Part shown: positions 1 to 8,192 of the stretch, piece after piece
Position numbering within the stretch: the first letter of the stretch is position 1
Layout: each line of letters begins with the position of its first letter
DNA from: Collimonas sp. PA-H2
GTDB taxonomy: Bacteria > Pseudomonadota > Gammaproteobacteria > Burkholderiales > Burkholderiaceae_D
Assembly (NCBI RefSeq): GCF_002564105.1
Contig: NZ_PDBX01000001.1
Span: forward strand, 5,022,001-5,086,000
Direction of reading: 5' to 3'
DNA length: 64,000 nucleotides
Program-made: the position numbers and the translations under genes
Notes under the pieces: model-generated
The model's database searches: none
Told to the model about the DNA's origin: nothing
What the model saw: only the letters and a program-made list of their open reading frames with translations

Positions 1-102
1 CTGGCTGAAATCTGCGAGAAGACGCCGGTCACCAAGACCATCCGCCAGGGCACACCGATTGCCACCGTCTTGCAGCAGACCAAGCTTGATACGCCCAGCT
101 AA
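1..102 (+). CDS. C-terminal fragment of an OsmC-like protein (partial)
   Basis: The window opens inside a reading frame whose last 33 residues are visible and end at a TAA. The tail contains an EKTPVTKTI stretch, which resembles the C-terminal end of OsmC/YhfA-family peroxide-related proteins. The catalytic cysteines would lie upstream, outside the window, so the assignment rests on a short match. It is followed 17 bases later by the FMN reductase on the same strand, which could form a small redox operon with it. Confidence 0.5.
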   Translation: MAEICEKTPVTKTIRQGTPIATVLQQTKLDTPS

Positions 103-119
103 CCGTTGAGGAGAAGCAC

Positions 120-671
120 ATGACGAAAATCGTCGGAGTAGCAGGAAGTTTGCGCAGCGGCTCGCTGAATGCCGCTTTGTTGCGGGCCGCGGTGGACCTG
201 ATGCCAGCCGGCGCGACGCTGGAAATCGGCACTATCAAGGGCATCCCTTTGTATGACGGCGATCTTGAACAGGCGGAAGGAATCCCGGCAGCGGTCACGC
301 TGCTGAAGGAGCAGATCGCGGTGGCCGACGCGCTGCTGCTAGTGACGCCGGAATATAATAATTCCATGCCGGGCGTGTTCAAGAATGCGCTCGACTGGCT
401 GTCGCGGCCGCCGGCCGACAGCGCGCGTATCTTCAACGGGCGGCGGGTGGCGGTGATCGGCGCCTCGCCGGGCGGCTTCGGCACCATCCTGTCGCAGAAT
501 GCCTGGCTGCCGGTGTTGCGCACGCTAGGCATGCAGCCCTGGTTTGGCGGCCGCCTGATGGTGTCGCGCGCCGGCAAGGTGTTCAATGAGAACGGCGAGC
601 TGGTGGATGAGCAGGTGCGCGACCAGTTGCGGGAATTCAATCGGAATTTCGTTGAGTTTTTGAAAAATTGA
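120..671 (+). CDS. NAD(P)H-dependent FMN reductase (ChrR/YieF-like)
   Basis: This is a 183-residue flavodoxin-fold reductase. The N-terminal GSLRSGSLN loop (residues 10-18) is the FMN phosphate-binding site. The segment TPEYNNSMPGVFKNALDW is the signature of the ChrR/YieF/ArsH-type NADPH-dependent FMN reductases, which reduce quinones, chromate or other electrophiles by two electrons. Length matches the family (about 180-190 residues). A good ribosome site (GAGGAGAAG) precedes the ATG. It sits between an OsmC-like gene and cbpA on the same strand, which fits a stress-response setting. The physiological substrate cannot be read from the sequence. Confidence 0.88.
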   Translation: MTKIVGVAGSLRSGSLNAALLRAAVDLMPAGATLEIGTIKGIPLYDGDLEQAEGIPAAVTLLKEQIAVADALLLVTPEYNNSMPGVFKNALDWLSRPPADSARIFNGRRVAVIGASPGGFGTILSQNAWLPVLRTLGMQPWFGGRLMVSRAGKVFNENGELVDEQVRDQLREFNRNFVEFLKN

Positions 672-683
672 ACGAAGGATGAA

Positions 684-1604
684 ATGAAATTCAAAGACTA
701 CTACAGTGCCCTTGGCGTCGAGCGGACTGCTAGCGCGGCTGAAATCAAGCAAGCGTATCGCAAGCTGGCGCATAAATACCATCCGGACGTTTCCAAGGAT
801 CCGTCCGGGGAAGAAAAATTCAAGGAAATCGCTGAAGCCTATTCGACCCTGAAGGATGCCGAGAAGCGTTCCGCCTATGACCAGCTGGGCAGCCACCAGC
901 CTGGCGAAAACGTTGAGCCGCCGCATGCCTGGCAGCAGGGTTTCAGCGACGGCGGCGCCTCCTTCGGCGATGTCGACATGGCCGACATCCTGGCAGCTTT
1001 TGCGGCATCGCGCCAGGGCGGCCGGCCGCGGCCGCGCAGAGGCGAGGACTACGAAGTCAACACGCCCATCACGCTGGAGCAGATTTACGAAGGCGGCGAA
1101 ACCGATGTCCGGCTGAGCATGCCGGAATACGACGAACACGGCAAATTGCACCGGGTGCCGCGCACCTTCCGGGTGCGCATTCCGAAAGGCGCCGAAGACG
1201 GCCAGCGCCTGCGTCTGTCAGGCAAGGGCGGGCAGGGCAGCGATGGCGGCAAGCACGGTGACCTGTATGTGATGATGAAGCTGATCCCGCACCCGTTGTA
1301 CCGGGTCACCGGCAAGGATCTGTATTTCGATTTGCCGCTGGCGCCATGGGAAGCGGTGCTGGGCGCAGTGGTGCAGGCGCCTACCCTGGGCGGCAAGGTG
1401 GAACTGAACATCCCTGCCGGCACCGCGGCCAACCGTCAGTTCCGGCTGGCCAAGCGCGGACTGCCGTCCGCCGGCGGCGAGCAGGGCAATCTGTATGCGG
1501 TGGTCAGGATAGAAGTGCCGAAGGTCCCCACGGCGCGCGAGCGCGAACTGTTTGAGCAGCTCGCCGCGGAATCGGCTTTCGACCCACGTCAGCATTTGCA
1601 TTGA
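684..1604 (+). CDS. cbpA: Curved DNA-binding protein CbpA, DnaJ-class co-chaperone
   Basis: This 306-residue protein starts with a J domain (about residues 1-70) carrying the HPD motif at 33-35, which stimulates DnaK ATPase. A short glycine-containing linker follows, then the two DnaJ C-terminal beta domains (about 115-290). The cysteine-rich zinc domain of true DnaJ is absent, which is the CbpA architecture. CbpA is a DnaK co-chaperone and nucleoid protein of stationary phase. The next gene, cbpM, encodes its specific inhibitor, and the conserved pair supports the name. The gene begins 12 bases after the FMN reductase, so the two may be cotranscribed. Confidence 0.93.
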   Translation: MKFKDYYSALGVERTASAAEIKQAYRKLAHKYHPDVSKDPSGEEKFKEIAEAYSTLKDAEKRSAYDQLGSHQPGENVEPPHAWQQGFSDGGASFGDVDMADILAAFAASRQGGRPRPRRGEDYEVNTPITLEQIYEGGETDVRLSMPEYDEHGKLHRVPRTFRVRIPKGAEDGQRLRLSGKGGQGSDGGKHGDLYVMMKLIPHPLYRVTGKDLYFDLPLAPWEAVLGAVVQAPTLGGKVELNIPAGTAANRQFRLAKRGLPSAGGEQGNLYAVVRIEVPKVPTARERELFEQLAAESAFDPRQHLH

Positions 1605-1615
1605 GGAGAGCGGGA

Positions 1616-1939
1616 ATGACTAGTCTGTTGGTAGAAGCGGTCTGGCTGAACGATGCCGATGCCTGTTCGCTGGACGAGCTGGCCGAATATTCCGGACTCA
1701 GCCATGCCGAGCTGGCGGAGCTGGTGGCGCTGGGCGCCATCGAGCCGGACCGCGACCCGGCGGCCGGATATGTATTCCGGTCGCAGACCATTGTAGTGGC
1801 CAGGACCGCGCGCCGTCTGCGCGACGATTTTGAGCTTGATACCCAGGGCCTGGCGATGGCGCTTAAGCTGCTGCAACGAATCCAGGCGCTGGAAGCGCGG
1901 CTGGCAGCGGCGGACGCCCGTTTGCCGCATCCGGTCTGA
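1616..1939 (+). CDS. cbpM: Chaperone modulator CbpM
   Basis: This 107-residue MerR-like helix-turn-helix protein has the CbpM layout: a short strand, a winged helix with a YSGLSHAELAELVALG helix pair, and a C-terminal helix rich in Leu and Ala. CbpM binds the J domain of CbpA and blocks both its co-chaperone and DNA-binding activities. I chose the ATG at 1616 because GAGGAGAG lies 5-12 bases upstream; an in-frame TTG at 1601 would overlap the cbpA stop and lacks a ribosome site. The position directly behind cbpA is the classic arrangement. Confidence 0.88.
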   Translation: MTSLLVEAVWLNDADACSLDELAEYSGLSHAELAELVALGAIEPDRDPAAGYVFRSQTIVVARTARRLRDDFELDTQGLAMALKLLQRIQALEARLAAADARLPHPV

Positions 1940-1965
1940 GCATTAGTGCCAGCCTATGGGCCTTC

Positions 1966-2931
1966 TCAGGCCCGATTCGCCACGTTCGGTGTCGGTTTTC
2001 CGCTTAATGCATCCAGCAGGTTCCGCGCCGCGCACAGCGCCATGCGCTTGCGCGTTTCATGCGTGGCTGAGCCGATATGCGGCAGCGCGACCACATTCGG
2101 CAAGCTCAGCAAGCGTGAATCCGCAGGCAGCGGTTCGCGCTCGAATACATCCAGTCCGGCGGCGCGCAGGCGGCCGCTTTCCAGTGCGTCGATCAGCGCT
2201 GCTTCATCGATGATGCTGCCGCGCGAGATATTCACGAGAATGGTGCTGGAGCGCATCTGCGCCAGCTCAGCTTTGCCTATCATGCCGCGGGTCTGCGGCG
2301 TCAGCGGCGCCGTGATGCAAATGAAATCGGCATTCTGCAACAACTGGCCGAGCGGGCAGAAACGCGCCGCGTAGGCGGTTTCAGCGGCAGGATCGGGGCT
2401 ACGGTTATTGTATAAAACCTGCATGCCGAAACCTAGCGACGCGCGCCGGGCAATGGCGCCGCCGATGCGGCCCATGCCGATGATGCCCAGGGTTTTGCCC
2501 TGGACGTCGGTGCCGAAGCAATCTTCGCCTATGCTGTGGGTCCAGCGCCCTTGCTTCACGTAGTCGGCCATTTCCACTACCCGCCTGGCGGCTGCCAGTA
2601 TCAGCGCAAAGCCGGTATCCGCCGTGGTCTCCGTCAAGACATCGGGCGTGTTCAGAAGCACGATGCCGCGCCGTCGCAGGTCGGCCGGGTCGAACTGGTC
2701 GACGCCGACGGAAATGGTCGAGATCGCCTTGAGCTGCGGCGCGTGGTCGAGGATCTCGGCATCGATCTTGAGGCTGGCGCCGATCAGGCCGGCCGCATCC
2801 TTCACTGCCGTCATGAAGGCGGCACGGTTGCCGGCGTCGACGCCGTCGAATTGCACCACGTGGTAGTCCTGCTGCAGCATCGCCAATACATCGTCGGCGA
2901 CCTTTTTGTAGAGTACGATTTTCGCTTGCAT
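1966..2931 (-). CDS. kguD: 2-ketogluconate reductase (D-isomer 2-hydroxyacid dehydrogenase)
   Basis: This 321-residue protein is a D-2-hydroxyacid dehydrogenase of the GhrB/KguD type. Visible are the Rossmann GMGRIGGAIARR nucleotide-binding loop near the middle, the NISRGSIIDEAAL segment and the C-terminal PHIGSATHETR motif with the catalytic His. It would reduce 2-ketogluconate 6-phosphate to 6-phosphogluconate with NAD(P)H in the cytoplasm, the last step of the kgu pathway. It is the last gene of the minus-strand operon, 20 bases behind kguT. Two adjacent ATGs (2934 and 2931) are possible; AGGAAAA upstream fits the second better. The frame stays open far upstream across kguT, but that extension encodes nothing recognisable. 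Confidence 0.86.
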   Translation of the reverse strand: MQAKIVLYKKVADDVLAMLQQDYHVVQFDGVDAGNRAAFMTAVKDAAGLIGASLKIDAEILDHAPQLKAISTISVGVDQFDPADLRRRGIVLLNTPDVLTETTADTGFALILAAARRVVEMADYVKQGRWTHSIGEDCFGTDVQGKTLGIIGMGRIGGAIARRASLGFGMQVLYNNRSPDPAAETAYAARFCPLGQLLQNADFICITAPLTPQTRGMIGKAELAQMRSSTILVNISRGSIIDEAALIDALESGRLRAAGLDVFEREPLPADSRLLSLPNVVALPHIGSATHETRKRMALCAARNLLDALSGKPTPNVANRA

Positions 2932-2951
2932 CATTTTTCCTGATCGATTGG

Positions 2952-4229
2952 TCATTGCGTGACCGACTGCTGCAGCGGCAGGGTTTGCGCTTCCGGCTTG
3001 ACTGAAATGGTCAGCACCACCGCAGCCAGCAAGCCGCTGGCCATGAACAGATAGGAGGCGAACGGGCTGCCGGTGGCGCCGTTCAGGTAGCCGACCACGT
3101 AGGAGCCAAGGAAAGAGCCGAGCGCGCCCATGCTGTTGATCAGCGCCATGGCGCCGCCGGCGACATTCTTCGGCAGCAGTTCGGGAACGATGGCGAAGAA
3201 CGGTCCGTAAGGGGCGTACATGGCGGCGCCGGCAATCACCAGCAAACCGTAGGACAGCCAGAAATTGCTGCTGCCCAGCAGGTAGGAACCGAGGAATGCC
3301 AGAGCGGCTATCAGCAGCGCCGGCCAGACAAACAGCTTGCGGTTCTGCATCTTGTCGGAAGCCCAGGAGGTCAGCAGCATGGCGATCACGGCCGCCAGGT
3401 AGGGCAGGGAAGAGAGCCAGCCGGTTTCCACCATGCTGATGTTGGCGGCATTCTTCAGGATGGACGGCAGCCACAGCACGAAACCGTAGACACCGATGCT
3501 CCAGCAAAAATACTGCGCGCACAGCTTGATCACCGCCGGCGACTTGAAGGCTTCGGCATAGTTGCGCGTCGGCTTCATGCCGACCTGCTCCAGGTCGAGC
3601 GCCGCCTTGAGGTCGGCCTTTTCCTGCGGCTTCAGCCAGGTTGATTCAGCCGGCTTGTCCTGCACCACGAACCACCAGATGCAGGCCCAAACAATCGCCG
3701 GCACGCCTTCGGCGATCATCATGTGGCGCCAGCCGAAGCTGTTGACCAGATAGCCGGACAGCACCGACATCCACAGCACCGTGACCGGATTGCCGAGGAT
3801 CAGGAAGGTGTTGGCGCGTGAGCGTTCGGTTTTGGTAAACCAGTTGCTGATATAGATCAGCATGGCCGGCATCACCGCCGCTTCCACCACGCCCAGCGAA
3901 AAGCGGATCACCATCAGCATCGGGATATTGCTGATCACGCCGGTCAGGGCGGCGCAGCTGCCCCACAGCACCAGGCTCCAGAAGATCATCTTCTTGACGC
4001 TGCGCCGCTCCGCATAGATGGCGCCAGGAATCTGGAAGAAGAAATAACCGAGGAAGAACAGGGCGCCTATCAGCGACGAGGTGCTTTGCGTGATGCCGAG
4101 ATCGTGGTTGATGCCGGCAGCGCTGGCGAAGCCGAAATTGGCGCGGTCCAGGTAAGCCAGGCTGTAAGTGATGAAGACGATGGGTATGATGAACCACCAC
4201 CGCCGCATCGCCAATTTTCTTGTTTCCAT
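2952..4229 (-). CDS. kguT: 2-ketogluconate transporter, MFS anion:cation symporter family
   Basis: This 425-residue major facilitator has twelve predicted hydrophobic segments. The first loop reads SLAYLDRANFGFASA, typical of the anion:cation symporter (ACS) subfamily that imports sugar acids, tartrate and phthalate. A central charged loop around residues 190-220 separates the two six-helix halves. The position between kguK and kguD matches kguT of the Pseudomonas 2-ketogluconate operon, so uptake of 2-ketogluconate across the inner membrane is the likely role. A strong ribosome site (GAGGAGA) precedes the ATG. Substrate is inferred from context, not from binding residues. Confidence 0.85.
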   Translation of the reverse strand: METRKLAMRRWWFIIPIVFITYSLAYLDRANFGFASAAGINHDLGITQSTSSLIGALFFLGYFFFQIPGAIYAERRSVKKMIFWSLVLWGSCAALTGVISNIPMLMVIRFSLGVVEAAVMPAMLIYISNWFTKTERSRANTFLILGNPVTVLWMSVLSGYLVNSFGWRHMMIAEGVPAIVWACIWWFVVQDKPAESTWLKPQEKADLKAALDLEQVGMKPTRNYAEAFKSPAVIKLCAQYFCWSIGVYGFVLWLPSILKNAANISMVETGWLSSLPYLAAVIAMLLTSWASDKMQNRKLFVWPALLIAALAFLGSYLLGSSNFWLSYGLLVIAGAAMYAPYGPFFAIVPELLPKNVAGGAMALINSMGALGSFLGSYVVGYLNGATGSPFASYLFMASGLLAAVVLTISVKPEAQTLPLQQSVTQ

Positions 4230-4287
4230 TGCTTGTCTCCTCGTTTTGATTGTCCGCTCTTCAGGTCTGCTGCTAGCCTGTTGTTTT

Positions 4288-5253
4288 TTAGCGGTGTTGT
4301 TTTAGTGGACCGTTACAGTCCACTAGCTGTTTTCGTGTCGGCAATCCCTCGCTGTCGCCGCTGACCTGGATCGCCATCGCTCCGATCAAGTTGCCGCGGG
4401 TTGCCGCAAAATGCGCGTCGCGTCCCTCCAGCAAGGCGCTGATGACGCCGACGGCAAAGCCGTCGCCGGCGCCCACGGTATCGACCACCTTGGCGACCGG
4501 CGCGGCAGGGATGGTGGCTTCCTGGCGCGCCGTGCGCAGGTAGGCGCCGGCGCTGCCGAGCTTGACGATGACGCCGCTGGCGCCGCGTGCAAGGTAGAAA
4601 CCGGCGATGTCATGCGGACTGGCCAGGCCGGTCAGGATGCGGCCTTCTTCCAGGCCCGGCAGCACCCAGTCGGCATAAGAGGCCAAGGCATTGAGCCGGT
4701 CCGCCATGATTTCCCGCGAACGCCACAGGGTGGGGCGCAAATTGGGATCGAAGCTGATGCTTTTACCGGCGGCACGCATCTCGCCGGCGATATGGAAGGC
4801 CAGTTCCAGCGAAGAGGCGGAAATGGCCGGCGCCACGCCGGATAAATGCAGATGGCGCGCCGCCTGGAAGTATTCCGGGCGGTAGTCGGCGATCGACAAC
4901 TGGCTGGCGGCGGATCCTTGGCGGAAGTATTCGATTTCCGGGTCGCTGCCGTCGTCGTTGCGCGATTTGAGCTGAAAAGCGGTCGGATAGCGTTCGTCGA
5001 TGGTGACGGCTGTGCTGTCGATGCCCTCGCTGGCCAGGGTTTCCAGCACGAAGCGGCCGAATGAATCGCGGCCGACCCGGCTCACCCAGCCGACCCGGAA
5101 TCCCAGTCGCGCCAGGCCGGTGGCGACATTCAGCTCCGCTCCGGCGGCACGCTTGACAAAGCTTTTTGCCTTGGCCAGATCGCCGCTTTCGCTGGCGACA
5201 AACATCGCCATGGCTTCGCCGTAGGTGACGACGTCAAGGGATTTTACTGGCAT
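4288..5253 (-). CDS. kguK: 2-ketogluconate kinase, PfkB family
   Basis: This 321-residue ribokinase-fold sugar kinase begins VVTYGEAMAMF and carries the DTVGAGDGFAVG motif near the C terminus, with the catalytic Asp and the anion hole of PfkB kinases. It resembles 2-keto-3-deoxygluconate kinases; in this cluster it should phosphorylate 2-ketogluconate to the 6-phosphate. I start it at the ATG at 5253 (GGAGCAAG upstream), overlapping the end of kguE by 10 bases, which suggests coupled translation. The last dozen codons fall in a perfect palindrome related to the repeat element at 12.4 kb, so the C-terminal tail may have been replaced by repeat DNA. Confidence 0.85.
   Translation of the reverse strand: MPVKSLDVVTYGEAMAMFVASESGDLAKAKSFVKRAAGAELNVATGLARLGFRVGWVSRVGRDSFGRFVLETLASEGIDSTAVTIDERYPTAFQLKSRNDDGSDPEIEYFRQGSAASQLSIADYRPEYFQAARHLHLSGVAPAISASSLELAFHIAGEMRAAGKSISFDPNLRPTLWRSREIMADRLNALASYADWVLPGLEEGRILTGLASPHDIAGFYLARGASGVIVKLGSAGAYLRTARQEATIPAAPVAKVVDTVGAGDGFAVGVISALLEGRDAHFAATRGNLIGAMAIQVSGDSEGLPTRKQLVDCNGPLKQHR
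4303..4325. repeat. Palindrome related to the 12.4-kb repeat element
   Basis: Two perfect 8-base arms (4303-4310 and 4318-4325) flank a 7-base centre inside the 3' end of kguK. Read on the minus strand the sequence starts CTAGTGGACTGTAAC, the same 15 bases that begin the long palindromic element just behind arfB at 12425. This looks like a solo end or remnant of the same repeat family. It may also help terminate or stabilise the transcript between kguK and kguT. Confidence 0.6.
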
Positions 5254-6056
5254 GTGCTTGCTCCGCAAGAAAGAGATGTCGCTGCCGCACGCAGTTGCCG
5301 GACATGGCACGCCTGGGCTGCCGGATCGGCGGGCAAGGGATATTCGATTGCGCGCGTGACGGCGCCGGGAAGCCGGCTCAGGCAAGCGCGCCAGTCGACG
5401 TTGCCTTCGTCAAGCGCTACCGCAAAGCGCCGCATGCCGCTGCCTTGCACGTCCTTGCAATGAATATAGCGCACGTGCGGCGCCAGCGCCTGGACTGCAG
5501 CCACAGGATCCTCGCCGGCCCAGCTCCAGTTGCCGATATCGAAAGTCATTGCCACCGGGATGGCCGGGGAGTTGGCGCTGCAGGCAGCAAAGAAACTGGT
5601 GAATTCGCTTATGCTGCAGCCACTTTTTTGCTGGCCGTTTTCCAGCAACAGCGTTACCGGCGATTGACCGAGCGCGCGCTGCAGGGCAGCCGCGTCGACG
5701 CGGCCGGCATAGTCGTGCATTTGCAGCTTGAGCGTGGCGGCGCCGAGGATTTCCGCTTCATGCAGGCGCGACGCCAAGAGCGCCAGATCGAGATCGCCGT
5801 CTGGGCGGAACAGGGATTCCGGCGCTGAATACACTGCCTGCAAGCCATGCGCGCCAAAGAGGCTTTTCAAGCCGGCAAGCTGCAGCGCGATTTCCGTATC
5901 CGAGCCGAGGAACAGTTCGCGCCGGACTTCGAGTCCGTCGGCGCCGGCATTTGCCGCCAGCGGCAGGACTGCCGCATGGCCTTGTTTCTGTACAAAATCG
6001 ACACCATAGGCGGACGCCACGATGAAGATATCTGACGGTGATTGGGTTGATTGCAA
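5244..6056 (-). CDS. kguE: KguE-type sugar phosphate isomerase/epimerase (TIM barrel)
   Basis: This 270-residue protein has the fold of the xylose-isomerase-like TIM barrel family. Metal-binding candidates include the acidic residues in LLLENGQQ, MTFDIGNWSW and the conserved HCKDVQGSG segment near the C-terminal third. It is the first gene of the kguE-kguK-kguT-kguD operon. Its exact reaction in 2-ketogluconate use is not well established in the family. No ATG fits: the start is a TTG at 6056 with AGGAGA five bases upstream. Two PtxS-type palindromes lie between this gene and ptxS. Confidence 0.83.
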   Translation of the reverse strand: MQSTQSPSDIFIVASAYGVDFVQKQGHAAVLPLAANAGADGLEVRRELFLGSDTEIALQLAGLKSLFGAHGLQAVYSAPESLFRPDGDLDLALLASRLHEAEILGAATLKLQMHDYAGRVDAAALQRALGQSPVTLLLENGQQKSGCSISEFTSFFAACSANSPAIPVAMTFDIGNWSWAGEDPVAAVQALAPHVRYIHCKDVQGSGMRRFAVALDEGNVDWRACLSRLPGAVTRAIEYPLPADPAAQACHVRQLRAAATSLSCGASTCQ

Positions 6057-6109
6057 ATCTGTCTCCTGGATAACGTTCTGCTTCGCATTTCTGGGATGCG
6101 ATTACATTT

Positions 6110-6123
6110 TGGAATCGGTTCCA
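6110..6123. promoter_or_regulatory. PtxS-type operator 1 (imperfect palindrome)
   Basis: TGGAATCGGTTCCA is a near-perfect 14-base palindrome with one asymmetric position, 54 bases upstream of kguE. It matches the LacI-family pattern and closely resembles the Pseudomonas PtxS site TGAAACCGGTTTCA. Repression of the kgu operon, relieved by 2-ketogluconate, is inferred from the family. Confidence 0.7.
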
Positions 6124-6191
6124 TAAAAGATTTAAAAAATTGCCCGATGCGCAATATCATGCAGCTTGGGCGATATTTGTGGAACTAGTCA

Positions 6192-6205
6192 TGGAACCGG
6201 TTCCA
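6192..6205. promoter_or_regulatory. PtxS-type operator 2 (perfect palindrome)
   Basis: TGGAACCGGTTCCA is a perfect 14-base palindrome lying 25 bases past the stop codon side of ptxS and upstream of kguE. Its centre is 82 bases from that of operator 1, close to eight helical turns, so two repressor dimers could bind on one DNA face and loop. The CG centre is typical of LacI-family operators. Confidence 0.75.
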
Positions 6206-6229
6206 AAGTAATTCATAAAAAATCAGCCG

Positions 6230-7279
6230 TCAAGCCTCCGTTACACTTTTCAGCAAGGTGGAGCCGCGTATCTTCAATTCGCCCGGGAAGGCTTGCATGC
6301 GCGCCGGGCTGGCGATGCCGTCGATGCGCTGTACCAGAAAATCCAGCGCGGCCTGGCCGATTTCGAAGGTTGGCTGGCGAATGCCGGTGATGCCGCTGCC
6401 GGCTAGCGCCGCCCAGCTCGGGTCGTCAAAACCCAGCAAGCCGATATCCTCGGGCCAGCGCGCGCCCAGCTGTTGCAGGCCGAGCGCCACGTTCAGCAGC
6501 ATGCGGCCGTTGCCGGCAAAAATCGCGGTGCGCTTCTTACTTTTCAAGGCTTTCTGCAGGGCGCGGGCAAGGCCGGCAGTGTCCTCCATGTCGAGTTCCG
6601 AAGTGGTTGCCGAATAACCCTTGCCGGCTGCCGCCACCACCTGGCGCAGCGCCTGCTCGCGCTCGCTGCGGCTGCTGATCTGGCCGATCGGTTCGGTAAA
6701 AAAATGAATCGATTGAAATCCCTGCTGCAGCAAGTGCTGTGTCGCCAGGGTGGCGGCTTGCAGGTTGTCCAGGCCGACCATGTCGCACTGCAGGCGGACG
6801 GCGCGGCGGTCAATGATGACCAGCGGCAGGCCGGTGTTGCTGATGGATGCCAAGTCTTCCTCCGGCAAACCGATCGGATTGATCACAAGGCCTTCGACCC
6901 GGTAGTTGGTCAGCAAATCCAGGTAGCGCTTTTCCAGCTCCAGCTGGTTATCCGAATTGCACACCATCAGCATGAATCCTTGCTTTTGGCAGGCCGCTTC
7001 GACGCCGCGCATGACCTCGACTGAGTAGGGATTGCTGATGTCGGCGACCACCATGCCGACCATGCGCGTGCGGCCGCGCTTGAGTCCGCGCGCCATCTGG
7101 TTGGGGCGGAAGCCGAGCGTGCTGATGGCCTGCTGGATGCGTAGCCGCAGTGCATCGGAAAGGCTGTCGAATTCGCCGTTGAGGTAGCGCGAAACACTGG
7201 TTTTACCTACTTTGGCTTCGCGTGCAACATCGGTGATGGTTGGTGTACGCAGCGTATCGGCGTTGGGAGTAGGGGGCAT
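6230..7279 (-). CDS. ptxS: LacI-family repressor of 2-ketogluconate utilisation
   Basis: This 349-residue regulator has an N-terminal LacI helix-turn-helix (about residues 13-35, TITDVAREAKVGKTSVSRYLNG), a hinge helix, and a periplasmic-binding-protein-like effector domain (about 70-340, with VGMVVADISNPYSVEVMRGVE at its start). It lies directly upstream of kguE in the same orientation, as ptxS does in Pseudomonas. Two palindromes that fit its DNA-binding domain occur downstream of it. Likely effector is 2-ketogluconate. The ATG at 7279 is followed by a short flexible N-terminal extension before the HTH. Confidence 0.87.
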   Translation of the reverse strand: MPPTPNADTLRTPTITDVAREAKVGKTSVSRYLNGEFDSLSDALRLRIQQAISTLGFRPNQMARGLKRGRTRMVGMVVADISNPYSVEVMRGVEAACQKQGFMLMVCNSDNQLELEKRYLDLLTNYRVEGLVINPIGLPEEDLASISNTGLPLVIIDRRAVRLQCDMVGLDNLQAATLATQHLLQQGFQSIHFFTEPIGQISSRSEREQALRQVVAAAGKGYSATTSELDMEDTAGLARALQKALKSKKRTAIFAGNGRMLLNVALGLQQLGARWPEDIGLLGFDDPSWAALAGSGITGIRQPTFEIGQAALDFLVQRIDGIASPARMQAFPGELKIRGSTLLKSVTEA

Positions 7280-7404
7280 GGACGAGCCAGTAAAAATGTT
7301 GGGGCAGGAAATGCGTTCCTGCGCATTATTCCATGCCTGTCTTCAGGCGGAGCAGAATCTTTGCGGACGGTTCCGACAATGGCAAGTCCGGCGCAGGACC
7401 TCGT

Positions 7405-7791
7405 TCACAGTAGCCGGATCGGTCCGGGATACTGTGCAACGAGGGAGTCGACGGTCAACAGGACGATGCCCTCGACCGTCGCCTGGGCGACCAGAATCCG
7501 ATCAAACGGATCTTTGTGGATGGATGGCAGGCTGTCGATCGCCACGGCATGCTCGCTGCCGATCGCCAGCTCGCTATAGCCATTGTCCAGCAGGCCGCGC
7601 CGCAATAGCCGTGCATCGGCCTGGAAATCGCTGCGCCCAAGGCCGCGTTTGATGGCGATTTCCCACAGGCTGGCGGCGCTGAAGAACAATTCATTTTCCT
7701 GTGAACCGATCAGGGCAAGCGCGGCCGCGGACAAGCGATCGGGGGTGCCGGCCGCCCACAGCAGCAGATGCGTATCCAGCAGTAACTTCAT
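7405..7791 (-). CDS. PIN-domain toxin, VapC-like ribonuclease
   Basis: This 128-residue PIN-domain protein has the conserved acidic quartet of VapC toxins: Asp6 in LLLDTHLLLW, Glu44 in SLWEIAIK, Asp97 in DPFDRILVAQA and Asp115 in LLTVDSL. These coordinate Mg2+ or Mn2+ for RNA cleavage, often of tRNA. The gene overlaps the preceding antitoxin by 4 bases, the standard arrangement for coupled translation. Target RNA cannot be predicted. Confidence 0.88.
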   Translation of the reverse strand: MKLLLDTHLLLWAAGTPDRLSAAALALIGSQENELFFSAASLWEIAIKRGLGRSDFQADARLLRRGLLDNGYSELAIGSEHAVAIDSLPSIHKDPFDRILVAQATVEGIVLLTVDSLVAQYPGPIRLL

Positions 7792-8033
7792 TCATCGCCG
7801 CCAAACAATTGTTCGATCTCGCTGCCGCCCATGCGGTCGAAGTCATCCGGTACGGCAATCTGGCCTGCCATGAAGCCCAGCCGCTTTAGCTGGCCTGCCT
7901 CTGGCGCATTGAGCGGCATCACTTTGACCAGCGGTTTGCCGGCCTTGGCGATGACGAAAGATTCGCCCTTGGCGGCTTGCTCTACGAGACGGGATAAATG
8001 CGTCTTGGCTTCGTGGATGTTGAAGGTTTGCAT
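7788..8033 (-). CDS. Antitoxin, Phd/YefM family
   Basis: This 81-residue protein begins MQTFNIHEAKTHLSRLVEQA, the DNA-binding N terminus of Phd/YefM antitoxins, followed by KPLVKVMPL. The C-terminal third (about 50-81), rich in Asp, Glu and hydrophobic residues, would wrap the toxin. I chose the ATG at 8033, since upstream in-frame starts add residues outside the family pattern; its ribosome site is weak. It should neutralise the downstream toxin and repress its own promoter, where an inverted repeat is present. Confidence 0.85.
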   Translation of the reverse strand: MQTFNIHEAKTHLSRLVEQAAKGESFVIAKAGKPLVKVMPLNAPEAGQLKRLGFMAGQIAVPDDFDRMGGSEIEQLFGGDE

Positions 8034-8045
8034 GGCGTTTTGATC

Positions 8046-8072
8046 CGGACTAAGTTCGGTTAGTTTAGTCCG
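8046..8072. promoter_or_regulatory. Inverted repeat upstream of the toxin-antitoxin pair
   Basis: Arms CGGACTAA (8046-8053) and TTAGTCCG (8065-8072) are exact inverted copies separated by 11 bases, beginning 13 bases upstream of the antitoxin ATG. The position fits an autoregulatory operator for the Phd-type antitoxin. Confidence 0.6.
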
Positions 8073-8192
8073 TCGCGAGCTGCGTTGCAAGGGAATACTC
8101 TTTAGGTAGCCTGTCTGGTCCGCAAGGCAATCAAATTCAGAGATATGCATGGCAATCACCTCATTGGTTCTTTTGCATCTATAAATGCACCG

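Noticed and set aside
1958..1973. GGGCC/GGCCC hairpin between cbpM and kguD as a terminator
   Set aside because: The stem is only 5 bp, has no T-run, and overlaps the end of kguD, so support is too weak.
2935..3522. Upstream extension of the kguD frame across kguT
   Set aside because: It adds about 195 residues without family similarity, and it overlaps kguT, which is intact; a good start exists at 2931.
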